This document shows positions 35,663 through 47,106 of a DNA stretch of 64,000 nucleotides, piece by piece; positions within the stretch are counted from its first letter, which is position 1, and the number at the start of each line of letters is the position of its first letter. This DNA is from Ophryocystis elektroscirrha (Eukaryota > Apicomplexa > Conoidasida > Neogregarinorida > Ophryocystidae): assembly GCA_030141585.1 (NCBI GenBank), contig JAQIFP010000046.1, positions 1-64,000 of the forward strand. The letters are read 5' to 3'. Under the pieces are notes generated by a model, which saw only the letters and a program-made list of their open reading frames with translations, was not told the DNA's origin and ran no database searches. The translations under genes and the position numbers were made by a program.

Positions 35663-36115
35663 AAACAATTTAATAGTGTCACTTACAGCACTTAATAGAA
35701 CAGTTTCACGAGTAGGATGGAAATGGAGACAATTAACTGGAAAGATTTTGGTTAAATTACGTTCTTCTAAACGATGGCATCGAAATGTGAAACTGTCATT
35801 ATATGAATAAATAATATAATTACCTTTTAGAATTATCTTCTGGGAAAATGATGTTAGTTCTCCCTTCAATGGAAGCTACAGCTATAACTTGAGCATCATT
35901 TCTCAGTGCAATAGATCTAAGCTGCATTCGTAAGGAAACTTGGACTTTCTATCATCAAATTAATTTTTACGTATAACAACCTTGGGAGGGGCTTGGTGAT
36001 TCATTAGCGATAGTGTATATACATTTCGGTCTGAACCAGCAGCTGCTAGAAACATTTTCGCATAATCCATAGTGTATACCTGTATATATAAATTAGGTGT
36101 ATATATTATTTAACC

Positions 36116-36170
<55 letters not shown>

Positions 36171-37163
36171 TTTTATCTAAAATTTACATAAATAAATTCA
36201 ATTATAATACATTTTATAATAATAAACTATATATTTATAAATAATGTTATAAATATATAATTTATATATTAATATTATATAATTTATTAGTATTATAAAA
36301 AGTTTATTCACGTATATATATACAATATCAATTTAATATCTAAATCTATATTAGCTATATATTTGAATATCCATATAATATAAGTATCTTATTGTTTTAA
36401 CTTTATATGGTTTTATAAATTTCCACATATATTATTATTTATTTATTATTATTATTATTATTATATTATTATATAATTGATATTATTATATTATTATGTA
36501 TTTACGTAGCGAGGGATCACATCTATAATTTGTATTAACATGTACAGGTATGCGTCATAAAAGTAATTAATCAAAAACTTTCTCTAACAAATCGCTTACT
36601 TTGACCCCCAAATTTACTACAAAAGCAGGATTTTGCTGGCGGCAATCCCAAAATTTGATGGTTTTATCCCAGCTTCCAGTAATTAATATATTTTTTTCGT
36701 CATCAAACTTTATTGAAGAAATTGGAGCATCATGCTAATTAAATATTTGATATGTAGGTAATATTTACCTTGCCAACTACTTGAGTCTGGTTTGTTGCGA
36801 TATTATGCATTTTTACAATATTATCGCACCCGCCACTGAACAAAGCATATTGCTGAAAATGCAGTATAAGAATCACACTTGAAAACCAAAATGTATACGC
36901 AAGTATATATATGTACTTAGAGGCATTACACGGGTAAAACAGCACGACAAAACAGGCGAATCATGTTTCACTAAAGCTTTCGGGGCAAATTGAACTGTAT
37001 TATTATTTAAGCGGACATCCCAGACGCGAACGGTCGTGTCCCAAGAAGCAGCTGAAAGAAGAGTTTGATTATCTTGAAAAGTTGGAAACCAGTCTACGCA
37101 TGATATACTGTCACTTGGAAGTTCTGGTACATCAAATTCCTGATCTTTTATAGAGCTCAGCAT
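35013..37163 (-). CDS. RAE1: mRNA export factor RAE1/Gle2 (WD40)
   Basis: At least five exons. Rae1 is a seven-bladed WD40 protein that binds the GLEBS motif of Nup98 at the nuclear pore and acts in mRNA export and spindle checkpoint control. Seen: the N-terminus DVPELPSDSISCVDWFP, AASWDTTVRVWDVR (37040-37005), SGGCDNIVKMHNI (36840-36800), ITGSWDKTIKFWDCR (36700-36630), AGSDRNVYTLSL (36050-36005), FRCHRLEE and AVNCLHFHPTRETVL, GGDGTFVPWD (35258-35228), and the family-specific AVSLSYDWYKGY near the C-terminus. The F-CHR and SYDWxKG blocks separate Rae1 from Bub3. The start MLSSIKDQEFDVPELP is at 37163. Intron 1 uses TTTTACCC-side acceptors I did not map exactly, and introns contain TA and ATT repeats. 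Confidence 0.88.
35378..35520. repeat. TA microsatellites in RAE1 intron
   Basis: Two (TA)n tracts (35374-35400 and 35476-35514) in the last RAE1 intron. A pure (ATT)n tract follows at 35628-35660. Confidence 0.88.
36118..36500. repeat. TA and ATT low-complexity in RAE1 intron
   Basis: A (TA)n block at 36118-36155 and (ATT)n at 36430-36500, within the intron between the blades at ~36070 and ~36600. Confidence 0.85.
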
Positions 37164-37415
37164 TATGCACCTTTAATCAGTCGAAAAATAAAAAAAACCC
37201 AATAACTTAATTAAAAGCTATCAATTCTCATTAATATGTTAAAATAAGTAAATAAACAAGCTTTAAAACCTCCCAAAATATTTTTTGCAAAATAAAATTT
37301 ATAAAGGGCTTCCAATTATTTGGTTTGTTTCAAATTTTTTTGGATGGTTTTATTAAGTTTTTTCTCAGATAGTGTCGAATTTAAATGAGTGTTATCCCAG
37401 TGCTCTGATTTTTAC

Positions 37416-39099
37416 TTATAAAATACAAAATTTACCTTTGCCCCAACTTTTAACGTACGGATTGTGTTTTGAGCGATCTTTCTTTTGTCTTTGGGGTACT
37501 TTACTTGAAAGTTTTTGAATTTTACAATAAAAAAACCCATCCATGTCGTGAATATGGGGATAAATCCTATTATAATTTATTTCAAAACAACATGCTTGAT
37601 TGTTCGAATAAAAATTAATTAGTTAAATAATATATGCTACAAACGCTCTAATGTAAATACTATATTCTATCTCAATTATTTATATATATATATATATATA
37701 TATAATTATAATGATAAATAAATATTTATATTAATACTATTAGTAATAAATACTAATAAAAATATTATTAATAATAATAAATAATATTATAAGGATTTTT
37801 TTATGAATAGCTACGCAAAGATAAAAATGCAAGTATACTCAGACTGCTAGGAATGTATCACATATTTTTTACCTTCGGGCATGTTTTATCGAAGGATGGA
37901 ATATTTTGCCTTGGAAAGCAACAATACCAGGCTCTCCTACATCAACTTCAATAGGAAGGATTTTGATATGGCGGTTTTTAATAGCATAATTCTGCAAAAG
38001 AAAATTATAGAAGCCAAATTAAAATATGTGCTAGTGAATATATACTTGAACGTACAACAACTTCTTCATTTTCTTCAATAGAAAGGGAGCATGTGGAGTA
38101 AACAATTATTCGAGATTTAGAATTGGGATTAACTAGGTCTATAGCTGTCAATAGGAGTTTTTTTTGAAGCTCCCCTTGTTTTCGAATATCTTCGAGGGTC
38201 CTTTTCACTTTAACTGATACATCTCGAGATATAACGCCAAGTCCTGTGCATGGAGCGTCAATTAAAACCTGAAAAAAAAAAAAATTATATAACAACAATT
38301 CAAAAAAAAAAAAAAAACACTATGAACTTATTTAATTAATCAGATATGAAAATATTTCATAATTAAATAAAATAAATACAAGGAATAAGACTTATAAAGA
38401 AATTAATACATTACTCTATCAAGTAAGGGCAATTTTTGAGGAAGTTCTAAACCATCTAGATTGAGTACAACTGTGTTAGTAACAGCCATTCTATGGATAT
38501 TTGCAACAAGAGAAGGAAGACGTTCTTTATTGATATCATTACAGAACAGAACACCCGTATTTTTCATAAGCTGACTTATATAGGTTGACTTTCCTCCAGG
38601 CGCTGCAGCCATATCTAAAATTAACTCCCCTTGTTCGGGAGCTAAAGCCAAAACAGGTAAAAATGACGACGTAGACTGTATCATATAATGTCCAGCGCAA
38701 TATTCTGGAGTTGCTCCTATATACAAATAATGATAATAATTATATTTTAAATAAAAACCGTTATTTTATAATATAAACTTTAGGAACTTACCCACGGGAA
38801 CAGTTGATTCTTTCACTAATAAACCTACTTTGGTCCAATCATCGTAAGGTTCAACTTGACACCCTCTTGAGGTTAATGAATTTATTAACACTGTTCTTGA
38901 CGTCAGTAATGAATTAGTTCTCACTGCATAGTTTGAATTTGTTTTAGCTATTCTTTGTTTTTTTATTAATTAAATTTTTTGTAATTATTAGATTACTGAA
39001 AAATCGACATTTCTATGTAAATATAAGTTTTATGCTAAAGCAAATAATTAACTTTATATACATATATATATATAAATAAATATATATGAATATGTATAA

Positions 39100-39134
<35 letters not shown>

Positions 39135-40168
39135 ATAATATGTATATATGTTATAATATGTATATATGTTGCATATATACATAAACTTAGATATATATTA
39201 TTGTGTACATTCATCTAAGCACATGTATATGCAAATATATTTATTTAGATTTAGTTAGATCCACTTATAACTTCAAATATAGATATTATCAGATTAAAGT
39301 AATGAACTTATACTATTTTATTGAAGCATTACATGTTACGGGGCGTTGTGATTCGGAAGCTTCAAAAAACTTTATAGCATTTCTGAATCCAAGTAATGTT
39401 ATGAAATATGCAGCTAGTTCGTTAGAATAACCATAGTAAAGAACAACGTCATTTTCTAGGTTTTTAATAACTTCAGGTCTTGTAAGTTGTACTTTATCTT
39501 TGTTTTTTTTCCAATCTTGTAATAATAAAACTGATCGAGCTATTCTCTAAAATAGCAAAACAAGTATTTGGATAAAAATATATGAGCACATGTATATTGG
39601 GGTGCTAATAAGTAGACATTTTAATGAATTTAAATTTGATATTAAAGTATGATTATACACTTGTAGGGAATATGTATAAATAATATTAAATTATTGCACC
39701 TTTTTAACGGCATCAAGATTCTCCCCTTCGTAATTTATCGAGTCTGTTAAAAGATTAACTTCATTTTCATCTTGTTCGCTTCCTAAAGCCGCCATGTCCA
39801 CATTTTCATCGTCTTCTTGTTGGTTTTCTTCTTCAATATATTGACTTTCTTCTTCCCCTCCTTCTTCTTCAAGACTATCATAGTCCTCTATATCAACTTC
39901 ACTTCCAGCATCTGATTCCTTATTTTCCGATTCCACTTCAAAATTTTCATTAGCTGCATATGTTTTTTATCATCAAAAATTTTATAAATAATCAGCTAAA
40001 TTGTAGAAACGAAACAAGTATACTAGTGTGTATATATACAATGGTAAATACATACATATACATTATAAATAGCTTTTTTTAACGGTTTTAACATATATAT
40101 AAACATTATTTTAATATATACGTTATATTTATATATATACATAGCCAATCCCATAAATAAGCTAAACC

Positions 40169-40222
<54 letters not shown>

Positions 40223-40496
40223 ATCATAAATTTAAAATAATTATATGAATATGAATATATACATGTTATAGGTATATATTAATTTGAGTTTTACCAGAAT
40301 CTATATCAGAGTCATCTACTAATTGATTCTTTTTATAATATATTGGACTAGATTCTTCGTCTGACTCAATTATATTCTTTTTCTTTACAACTGGAGCAGA
40401 GCTTTCACATTTTTGTTTAGTTTCACGTTTTTGTTTACTTTTACGATTGGTTACGGAGGTTTCTGATAAGCTTCTTTTTTTACGCTCGGTCGTCAT
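37416..40496 (-). CDS. NOP2: 25S/28S rRNA (cytosine-5) methyltransferase NOP2/NSUN1
   Basis: At least seven exons. NOP2 is a nucleolar SAM-dependent enzyme that makes m5C in large-subunit rRNA and is needed for 60S assembly. The N-terminus is Lys/Arg-rich and nuclear-localising (MTTERKKRSLSET), followed by a long acidic tract (39936-39690, EEEGGEEESQYIEEENQQ). Domain blocks: RIARSVLLLQDWKK, YYGYSNELAAYFI (39540-39420), then GATPEYCAGHYMIQS, LILDMAAAPGGKSTYISQLM (SAM site, 38625-38570), ND-NKERLPSLVANI, the catalytic LIDAPCTGLGVISRD (38262-38218), YSTCSLSIEENE (38100-38065) with the second catalytic Cys, and RIYPHIHDMDGFFYCKIQK at the end. The AGHYMIQS and MDGFF motifs are specific to NOP2. 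It ends at TAA 37418-37416. Confidence 0.93.
39055..39180. repeat. TATATA/TGTTATAATATG repeats in NOP2 intron
   Basis: (TA)n followed by two to three copies of TGTTATAATATGTATATA, between NOP2 exons at 38950 and 39430. Confidence 0.8.
40170..40220. repeat. (TA)n microsatellite in NOP2 intron
   Basis: A ~48-bp pure TA tract between the basic N-terminal exon (ending near 40296) and the acidic exon at 39955. Confidence 0.9.
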
Positions 40497-40724
40497 AGCG
40501 GACAGGCGGAAAACAGTATAAACAGAATATTTCTCATATTTGTCAAAAATAATGTTTACGCTTTAAATACTGCTATATTATAGTTAAGTGTATGTCATAA
40601 ACAATCATTGTGTTTAATAAGAACTTATAATGCTATATTATGTAAATAATATTTAAATCGAGCTAATAAAAAAAAACCAAAAAATGTATTATTTATAGAA
40701 TAACTATTATAATTATGTTAAAAA

Positions 40725-41669
40725 TTAATAAAATAATTCAAGGAAAAAATTATTCTTAGATTTCACCTTATTTCTAAGAACAGGGTCATTTTCTAATTCT
40801 ATCAAACAATTCCCATTTATATACAGCAATTTTATAATAAATTCTAAATCCATAGAAACTCTGTCGGGTTTTATTAAAGAAAAAAATTCTCCTTTTTTTT
40901 TATTAAGATATCCAGTACCATCCAAAGTTACTATTATTAAATTATTTTCACTATCTGAATGTGTTCTAGAGTATTTTAGAGTTATTGGTGAGTAAACGTC
41001 TTGTCTTGTTAGCCATTGAGCAATAGTTTGCTCAGACTCCATATTTTTGACGCAATTTTCCATTTGTTTATATACGTGCTGTGACAAGCGTTCAAGTAAT
41101 GTCGTATTAAGTGTAAGAGATAGTGGTAATTTACCTCTAATACATTCAGAAATGGCAGTTATTATTTCCCCTTTTATGCTTCGATCTGTAAAGTTTGATT
41201 CTTTAATTAAACTAACGTCTTCTTTAACCGGAATCACTACTTCTTGCAACGTCAAATTATTGAGTTTTAAAAGGTTTTTTCTTAAAGCCGAATAAACGAT
41301 AGGAAATAACGTTTGGAACTTTTTACATTGACGCATCATAAACACGCTGTTCCCTTCTGAATTTTTGGAATTTAAACTTGAATGTTGACTTTCATATGGT
41401 ACAAACAATGATTTTTTTTCTAAAGACTTTATATTCGCCTGCAAATATGTTATAACAAGTATTATTATTTAAAAAATTCTGTAAAAACGCATAGCTTCAT
41501 ATTATATAATATTTTAAATGTCTCTGTGAACATTACTATTTATACTTTAATTTAAATATACATATACACATATATACATATAGCCATATACGCATATATA
41601 CATATATCCATATACACATATATGCATATATATAAGTATGCATACATGTATGAGTATATAAACATAAAT

Positions 41670-41700
<31 letters not shown>

Positions 41701-42250
41701 CATCTAAGTATATATACATATATACATCAGTGCATATACATATATATACATATACACATATATTTATATATATATAATTTATGTTTTATATATGTTAACA
41801 TATATATGTTAGTAAATATATATATATATATTAATATATGCGGATAAACATACATATATATATTAATGTGGTTATAGGTATACCATATTATATATTGCAT
41901 AAATTTCATAGAAAACACTGCATAATTAGATATGGTTTGAAACGGTAGTATAATAGGTTATTTTATTCTGGATGATACATAAATGAAGGTTGAAAAGTTA
42001 GTTTCTATAAAAGTAAGTTTACCGAGCGCACAGGAGACACATAACACTGTAACGACTGATTATTTGTTTCGGATTCAGTAGAGGAGTTTGATAATTTAGA
42101 GCTAATATAATCTTTAGTTGACTCGTCTTCATTGGACCAAGGATTCAGAGCAAACGGGCTACTGACGGTACAACGTTTTTTGAGCCATTTTAGTGATTCA
42201 ATTGTCTTTACAGAATCATAAGGGACATTGAAGTCAGGGAGTTCTATCAT
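40725..42250 (-). CDS. Unknown two-exon protein (about 310 aa)
   Basis: The first exon (42250 to ~42020) starts [19 protein letters not shown] and ends near CYVSPVRS. After a ~580-nt intron full of TATATA/CATATA repeats, exon 2 (about 41440-40725) encodes [17 protein letters not shown] and a ~230-aa helical C-terminus with Leu-rich stretches ([22 protein letters not shown]) and a conserved-looking [21 protein letters not shown] segment. No TM helix, signal peptide or zinc ligands. Family not recognised. It reads in the same direction as NOP2 and the Epl1-like gene, 228 and 308 bp from them. Confidence 0.55.
41555..41860. repeat. CATATATA/CATATA tandem low-complexity in intron
   Basis: About 300 bp of CATATA, TATATA and TGTATA variants fill the intron of the unknown gene. 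The open frame on the minus strand here is Tyr/Ile/His repeats and not a gene. Confidence 0.85.
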
Positions 42251-42558
42251 TTTACAGTTTTTTTTATCTAGAAAACAGTTTTATTATGCACTTACATGCA
42301 TAATAAATTATTATAAATACCGAATTATTTCTTTGTATAATATGGTTAAACTTTGGATATGTGCACAATATGTATTATGTGTGAATATATACATACATGC
42401 TTTGAAAAATAAATCTTATACATATTAACGTTGCAGTTTATAAGTATGCCGTAGCAGGCCAAATGACTATTATATATGTTAGCTATAAAAAGGAAGCGTT
42501 GTATAGCCTGTCTTATAAATGTAATTGAGGAGATTCAAGAAAATTGAGTATAGAGCAT
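42251..42558. other. Intergenic region between the unknown gene and the Epl1-like gene
   Basis: 308 bp of AT-rich sequence with no supported gene. The 66-codon plus-strand ORF (42228-42428) overlaps the start of the minus-strand gene and lacks support. Confidence 0.45.
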
Positions 42559-45500
42559 TCAAGGAGGTTTCTGTTTCTCCATTTCTGATATCCAGTTTTC
42601 AAGTTCCAAAGAACGTTTTGCGGAGTAACGGGGTAAACAAAAACTGGCTGCACCTATAATAAATAATTATTTATATAATTTTATATTACCTCCAGTATTT
42701 TCGTAGGTATCAAATCCAAACGGTAGCATAAATCCAGGTTCTATGTCCGATGCAGCCGGGTTCTCTGACAAACTACACTCAATTGGGTTATTTTCGTAGT
42801 AATATCCACTGCCACTAAAGCTTCCTTTAGGAGCTGTAGATGTCACAACGGGCAATAAGATATTTTTTATGTTTATCAATACAGGAACCATATTGGGATC
42901 TTCACTTTTAACTAATAACCCAGCGACACCTTTTTCCTTAAACTTTTCTTCAAATTGACTATATATGTCTGTTGAAGGATACCGAAAACGAAATTTATGC
43001 AACCATAATCGATGACTGCGACCTGAAAAATTTTTTAGTAAATATACTTTTATTTAATATATGTAAATGTATATACATAAATATATACATTTACATATAT
43101 TATCAATCTATATATTATTATCAATATATATGTTATCATAAATATGTGTAAGATTATATATATAATATATATGTATATACTATTATTTATATATCTAACT
43201 ATAAAATATAATGATATAATTATTATAAATTATAATTTAATATATAAATTTGCTTCTATATATGACAAAAATGTTTACAAAATATAACTACATTATTACC
43301 ATAACGAAAATAATATCTAGAGTTAGTAAAATTATCATTTGGTTCAATGGTGGCATCATTATGATCAGAATTCTCGTTCTCTGAGTCAGATTTACCAAAG
43401 GGAATTACGAATCGACAATTACATATATGTTGAATATTTTTTGGAAGACAATTTATATCTTGGATATAAACGGGAAGATAACCAGTAGGAATATTTTTGA
43501 CATTAACAAAAGGTTCAATTTTGGATGAAGCGTTTTTAGATGTATTTCGTTGAGTAAGATTAAATGTAGACTTTGTAGAACTGGAATCAGAATAATAGAA
43601 GGCCATAGGGCTAAAAGAACTAACATGCGCTTCTTGTAAGGAAGCTTTTAATTTTTCCAAGCTGACTTTTCTAGGGTTTAATTCGAGAAATACGGGCGGT
43701 AATGGTTGAGGACTGATAAAAAGGGGTTCCTCTATGGAACAGTCTGTGTCAGTTGCCTTATTACACTTGGGTAATCCCATGTAAAATTGACTGTTGGGTA
43801 CAGGATTTGAACGTATAGGAATATGTAAAGAACTTCTGCGACGTTTTTTTGATCTGAATAACAATAAGAAGAATCAGATGCTGTTTTATACTTATTTAAG
43901 AAAATAAACTTAAAAATTAGTCTTACACGTCATTGACTTCCATAGGACGATTATACGGTTTAAATTGAACCAATTCAGGATTTGACTGTGGTTTGTCTGC
44001 TGCTTCAGCAAGATGGAAATCAATTAACTCTTCTATTTTGGGGATTACTTTTTTTTCTAAACATGATAGTACTGGATGCTCGTATGTAGGATCTTCAAGT
44101 TCTTTCCTAGAAAAAAAAAATTATGGTAAAATATGACTATATATAAGACATCTATAAAAATTCTATCTACAAGTTCTTAATGCTTTCTTTATAACATAAT
44201 AAATTTATATCGACATATATAACTTATTACAAAATAAAGGTTAAATTTTAAATAAGAAAAAATTTATATTAATATATATATATATATATTAGCAATAAAT
44301 ATATATTAGCAATAAAATAATAATTATTTTAAACAGCTTTAAGTGAGCATACCATAGTTGTTCGTATATGAGGCAATCTATGTCACATAAAGCAAGTTTC
44401 AACCAGTCTCGTAATCTGTTAGCAAGTAATAATTTTTCCGTGCAAGTCAAGATTTTCATTAATTCGTTATATCTTGCATCAACAGCAACTTTCCTTTGCC
44501 GCCGAAGCACAATCTTTTCTCTAGTGCGTGCACGGAATACTGCAAAAGGACTTGTATCATTTGATGAAGGTATAGTCCAATATTGTCTTAACAAAGGCTT
44601 TCTAGTATCATTTCTACGGATTCGCCAGTGCTAAAAAAACCGCATGTATATATATATAAATACATTTCTATATATATATAGTATATTATAATGGTAATAA
44701 ATTAAACGTTAAAATGATAAAAACCATAACAACTAACTTGATAAATAGTTTGAATTAGTTTATTTGACGGGCATATATCACCTAAACTAAATTGAGCTTC
44801 TTCTATCGCAGATTGTAAAGATACAGGTTCTTTTGTATTTGTTAACGTTTCGAACAAATGAATTATGTAGAGAAACATTTCGTCTGTCAACCAATTTCGG
44901 TAGTTTTTTTTGTATAGCAAGAGTGCAGAAGAAGGTAGCTCCGAAATTCCATATGCTGGGTTATTGCAAATAACTGATAAAAGTCATGTACTTATTTGTA
45001 ATATATTTGTATATTGATATAAATACTTTCAAATCAATCTAAATTAACATATAACCGTTAGATTGTTATAAAGGAAAACTATATACTTATATACATAATA
45101 GTTTGGCTATATATATATATTAGTTTAAATTTTTTCATATATATCTGATTTGTCTAAAACTTCGCGAAGCTCCATTAATCTCTGCATAAAACATCATTAA
45201 TTCACATTTGATTTTTTCACTAATGAGTAAAGCCTCACAATTTGAAATGATACANNNNNNNNNNNNNNNNNCCTCTCACTACACAACGCTATTCTGATAT
45301 ATAAATATTATATATAATATATATATTTTATATATATATTCTATATAAATTTTATATATATATATATATATATATATCACAAGTATAATTGCTGCGTTTT
45401 TTACTTAATAAAGACTAATTCTGATATATGGATTAAATATAAATACTCAGCTATTCAAAATTGAGCTTACGTGTTTCGTTAAGATGTTTATCGTAATAAT

Positions 45501-46459
45501 TTGTTTCCAGTATTTGCTTGAATGCCAACTGATTATTGACACTTGACTGAGGTATTTTAATCTTAGCTTTATTGTCGTTGTCCTCTGAATAGGCAGGGTC
45601 AGATAAAGAGTATACCAAATGGGTTATAGCTGCATGATCTAAGTTTTCCGTAGCCGTATTTAGAATGGGTTTACGAAAAACGTCTAGAAACTTATCTAGT
45701 GTTTTACAGTCTAAAATATTCAGACTTTCAGGCTCTTCTTTTTCTTTAAAGTTATAATCACTTAGCGATTGCGTTAGTAAAGATTTTATAAAGTCCAATG
45801 TTATTTTTTGCTCCGGATTATGCTGCGCTGTTTGTTTAGCAGATTCAACTAAAAATATAAAATCTTCTAATATTGGAGAATACGAATAATAATTTTGCTT
45901 CCCGAATAATCTGTACCCTGTATCAACGTTAGGTATATGTCTATGGTAATAAATATTTCTTTCAGATCTTGGTATATTTCGGTTTTGGTTTAAAGCATAT
46001 TCACGTAATATATACTCAGCTAAAATACTGCAAGGTATCTCTGTGTCTTTTTGAAATGATAAAACAAATTTCTTCCCATCAAAAATAATTTGCTCTGGAT
46101 TTTTGAATACTTTCTGTAACAATAAATTTTTGCATTTATTAGAGGTAATTTTTATTATCTTGGGAATAGGAATTATTTTTGGTTGTGAAGTGGGCTTTGT
46201 GACCGTTTTTTCGGAGCCGCTATTAATAATTGGTGAATTTTTTTTTTCATTTTTTTTTAACTCGGATTTCTATTTAAAAATATATTAATTTATTTGACGT
46301 AATAAATATATATTTAAAAATTGAACTAATAACATGACTATACTATTTTTATAATTTACAAAAAATCAAATTACACCTCACCTGTTCTACTTTTTTATTA
46401 TTTAAGCTAGCGACTGTATTTATACGCCCTTTTTGCTTTGTTTCATAGTTTAAATTCAT
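42559..46459 (-). CDS. EPL1: Enhancer of polycomb-like protein (Epl1/EPC, NuA4 scaffold)
   Basis: A multi-exon gene starting MNLNYETKQKGRIN (46459) and ending at TGA 42561-42559. Epl1/EPC links the MYST acetyltransferase Esa1/TIP60 to nucleosomes in NuA4 complexes. The best evidence is the block WRIRRNDTRKPLLRQYW followed by SPFAVFRARTREKIVLRRQRK and helical sequence (44625-44400). This matches the family's R-REKEK-R-RR-RK motif after a variable Trp-rich stretch. An upstream part (46100-45450) with SFQKDTEIPC and HIPNVDTGYRLFGKQNYYSY could be the EPcA region. A gap (45255-45271) interrupts an exon (about 45293-45170). Downstream exons hold PYNRPMEVND, KKRRRSSLHIP, RSHRLWLHKFRFRYP and a C-terminal helix (LELENWISEMEKQ). 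Inner junctions are partly inferred and the C-terminal half could belong to a second gene. Confidence 0.55.
45255..45271. other. Assembly gap of 17 N inside a coding exon
   Basis: Seventeen Ns split a minus-strand open frame that reads IALCSER before the gap and CIISNCEALLISEKIK after it. The size looks estimated rather than the default 100, so about six codons of the Epl1-like protein are probably missing. Confidence 0.9.
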
Positions 46460-46572
46460 CAGGAATCATGACAAATTCACATTGCCAATACCCGATATTC
46501 ACAGGTCACTGATGTAGTAGGCGAACCAGCAAATTTGAAGGATACGGTATAAATATCACGTCTCATGTACAT

Positions 46573-47106
46573 ATAATCAATTCAGAGTTCTTATTAACAG
46601 ATAAAATGAAAAGATTTATGATATGTTTAATAAATAATTGATACTTATTATTTTTTTTGAATTATTATAATAAATTTTACATCATAAACAATATATATAG
46701 TCGACAGTAAAAAATATGTAGAAAAAATTAGTTATGTGGTACTTTCTATAAAATTTGAATCACTTGTATTTGACCATAAATATTTTTTATTCTTGAATAT
46801 CTTGTTTGAACGTTCAAGTTATACAACTAAGTAACTTTAATTTCAAATTTATCAAATATTTTGCAAAAATAATAGTTTTTCTTTGTGTTTCCAATATATG
46901 AGTAGACATGAAAATTTTAATAAATTGTACAAATACCATAAATGTGTTTAAATTTAGGCGCAATTCATACTCATATATATATATATATATATTAATATAA
47001 TCTAATTTTTTACTGAGTTACTGAGAATTAAAAAAATCGATATATCTAATTTCTACACAATTTGCATGTTTTGTATATGTCAAGATTTATTATAATTAGA
47101 TAATAA
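46573..47106. other. Intergenic region upstream of the Epl1-like gene
   Basis: About 530 bp of AT-rich DNA, plus the short minus-strand ORF 46572-46477 just beside it (see findings). (TA)n at 46972-46993. No other gene seen. Confidence 0.5.
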
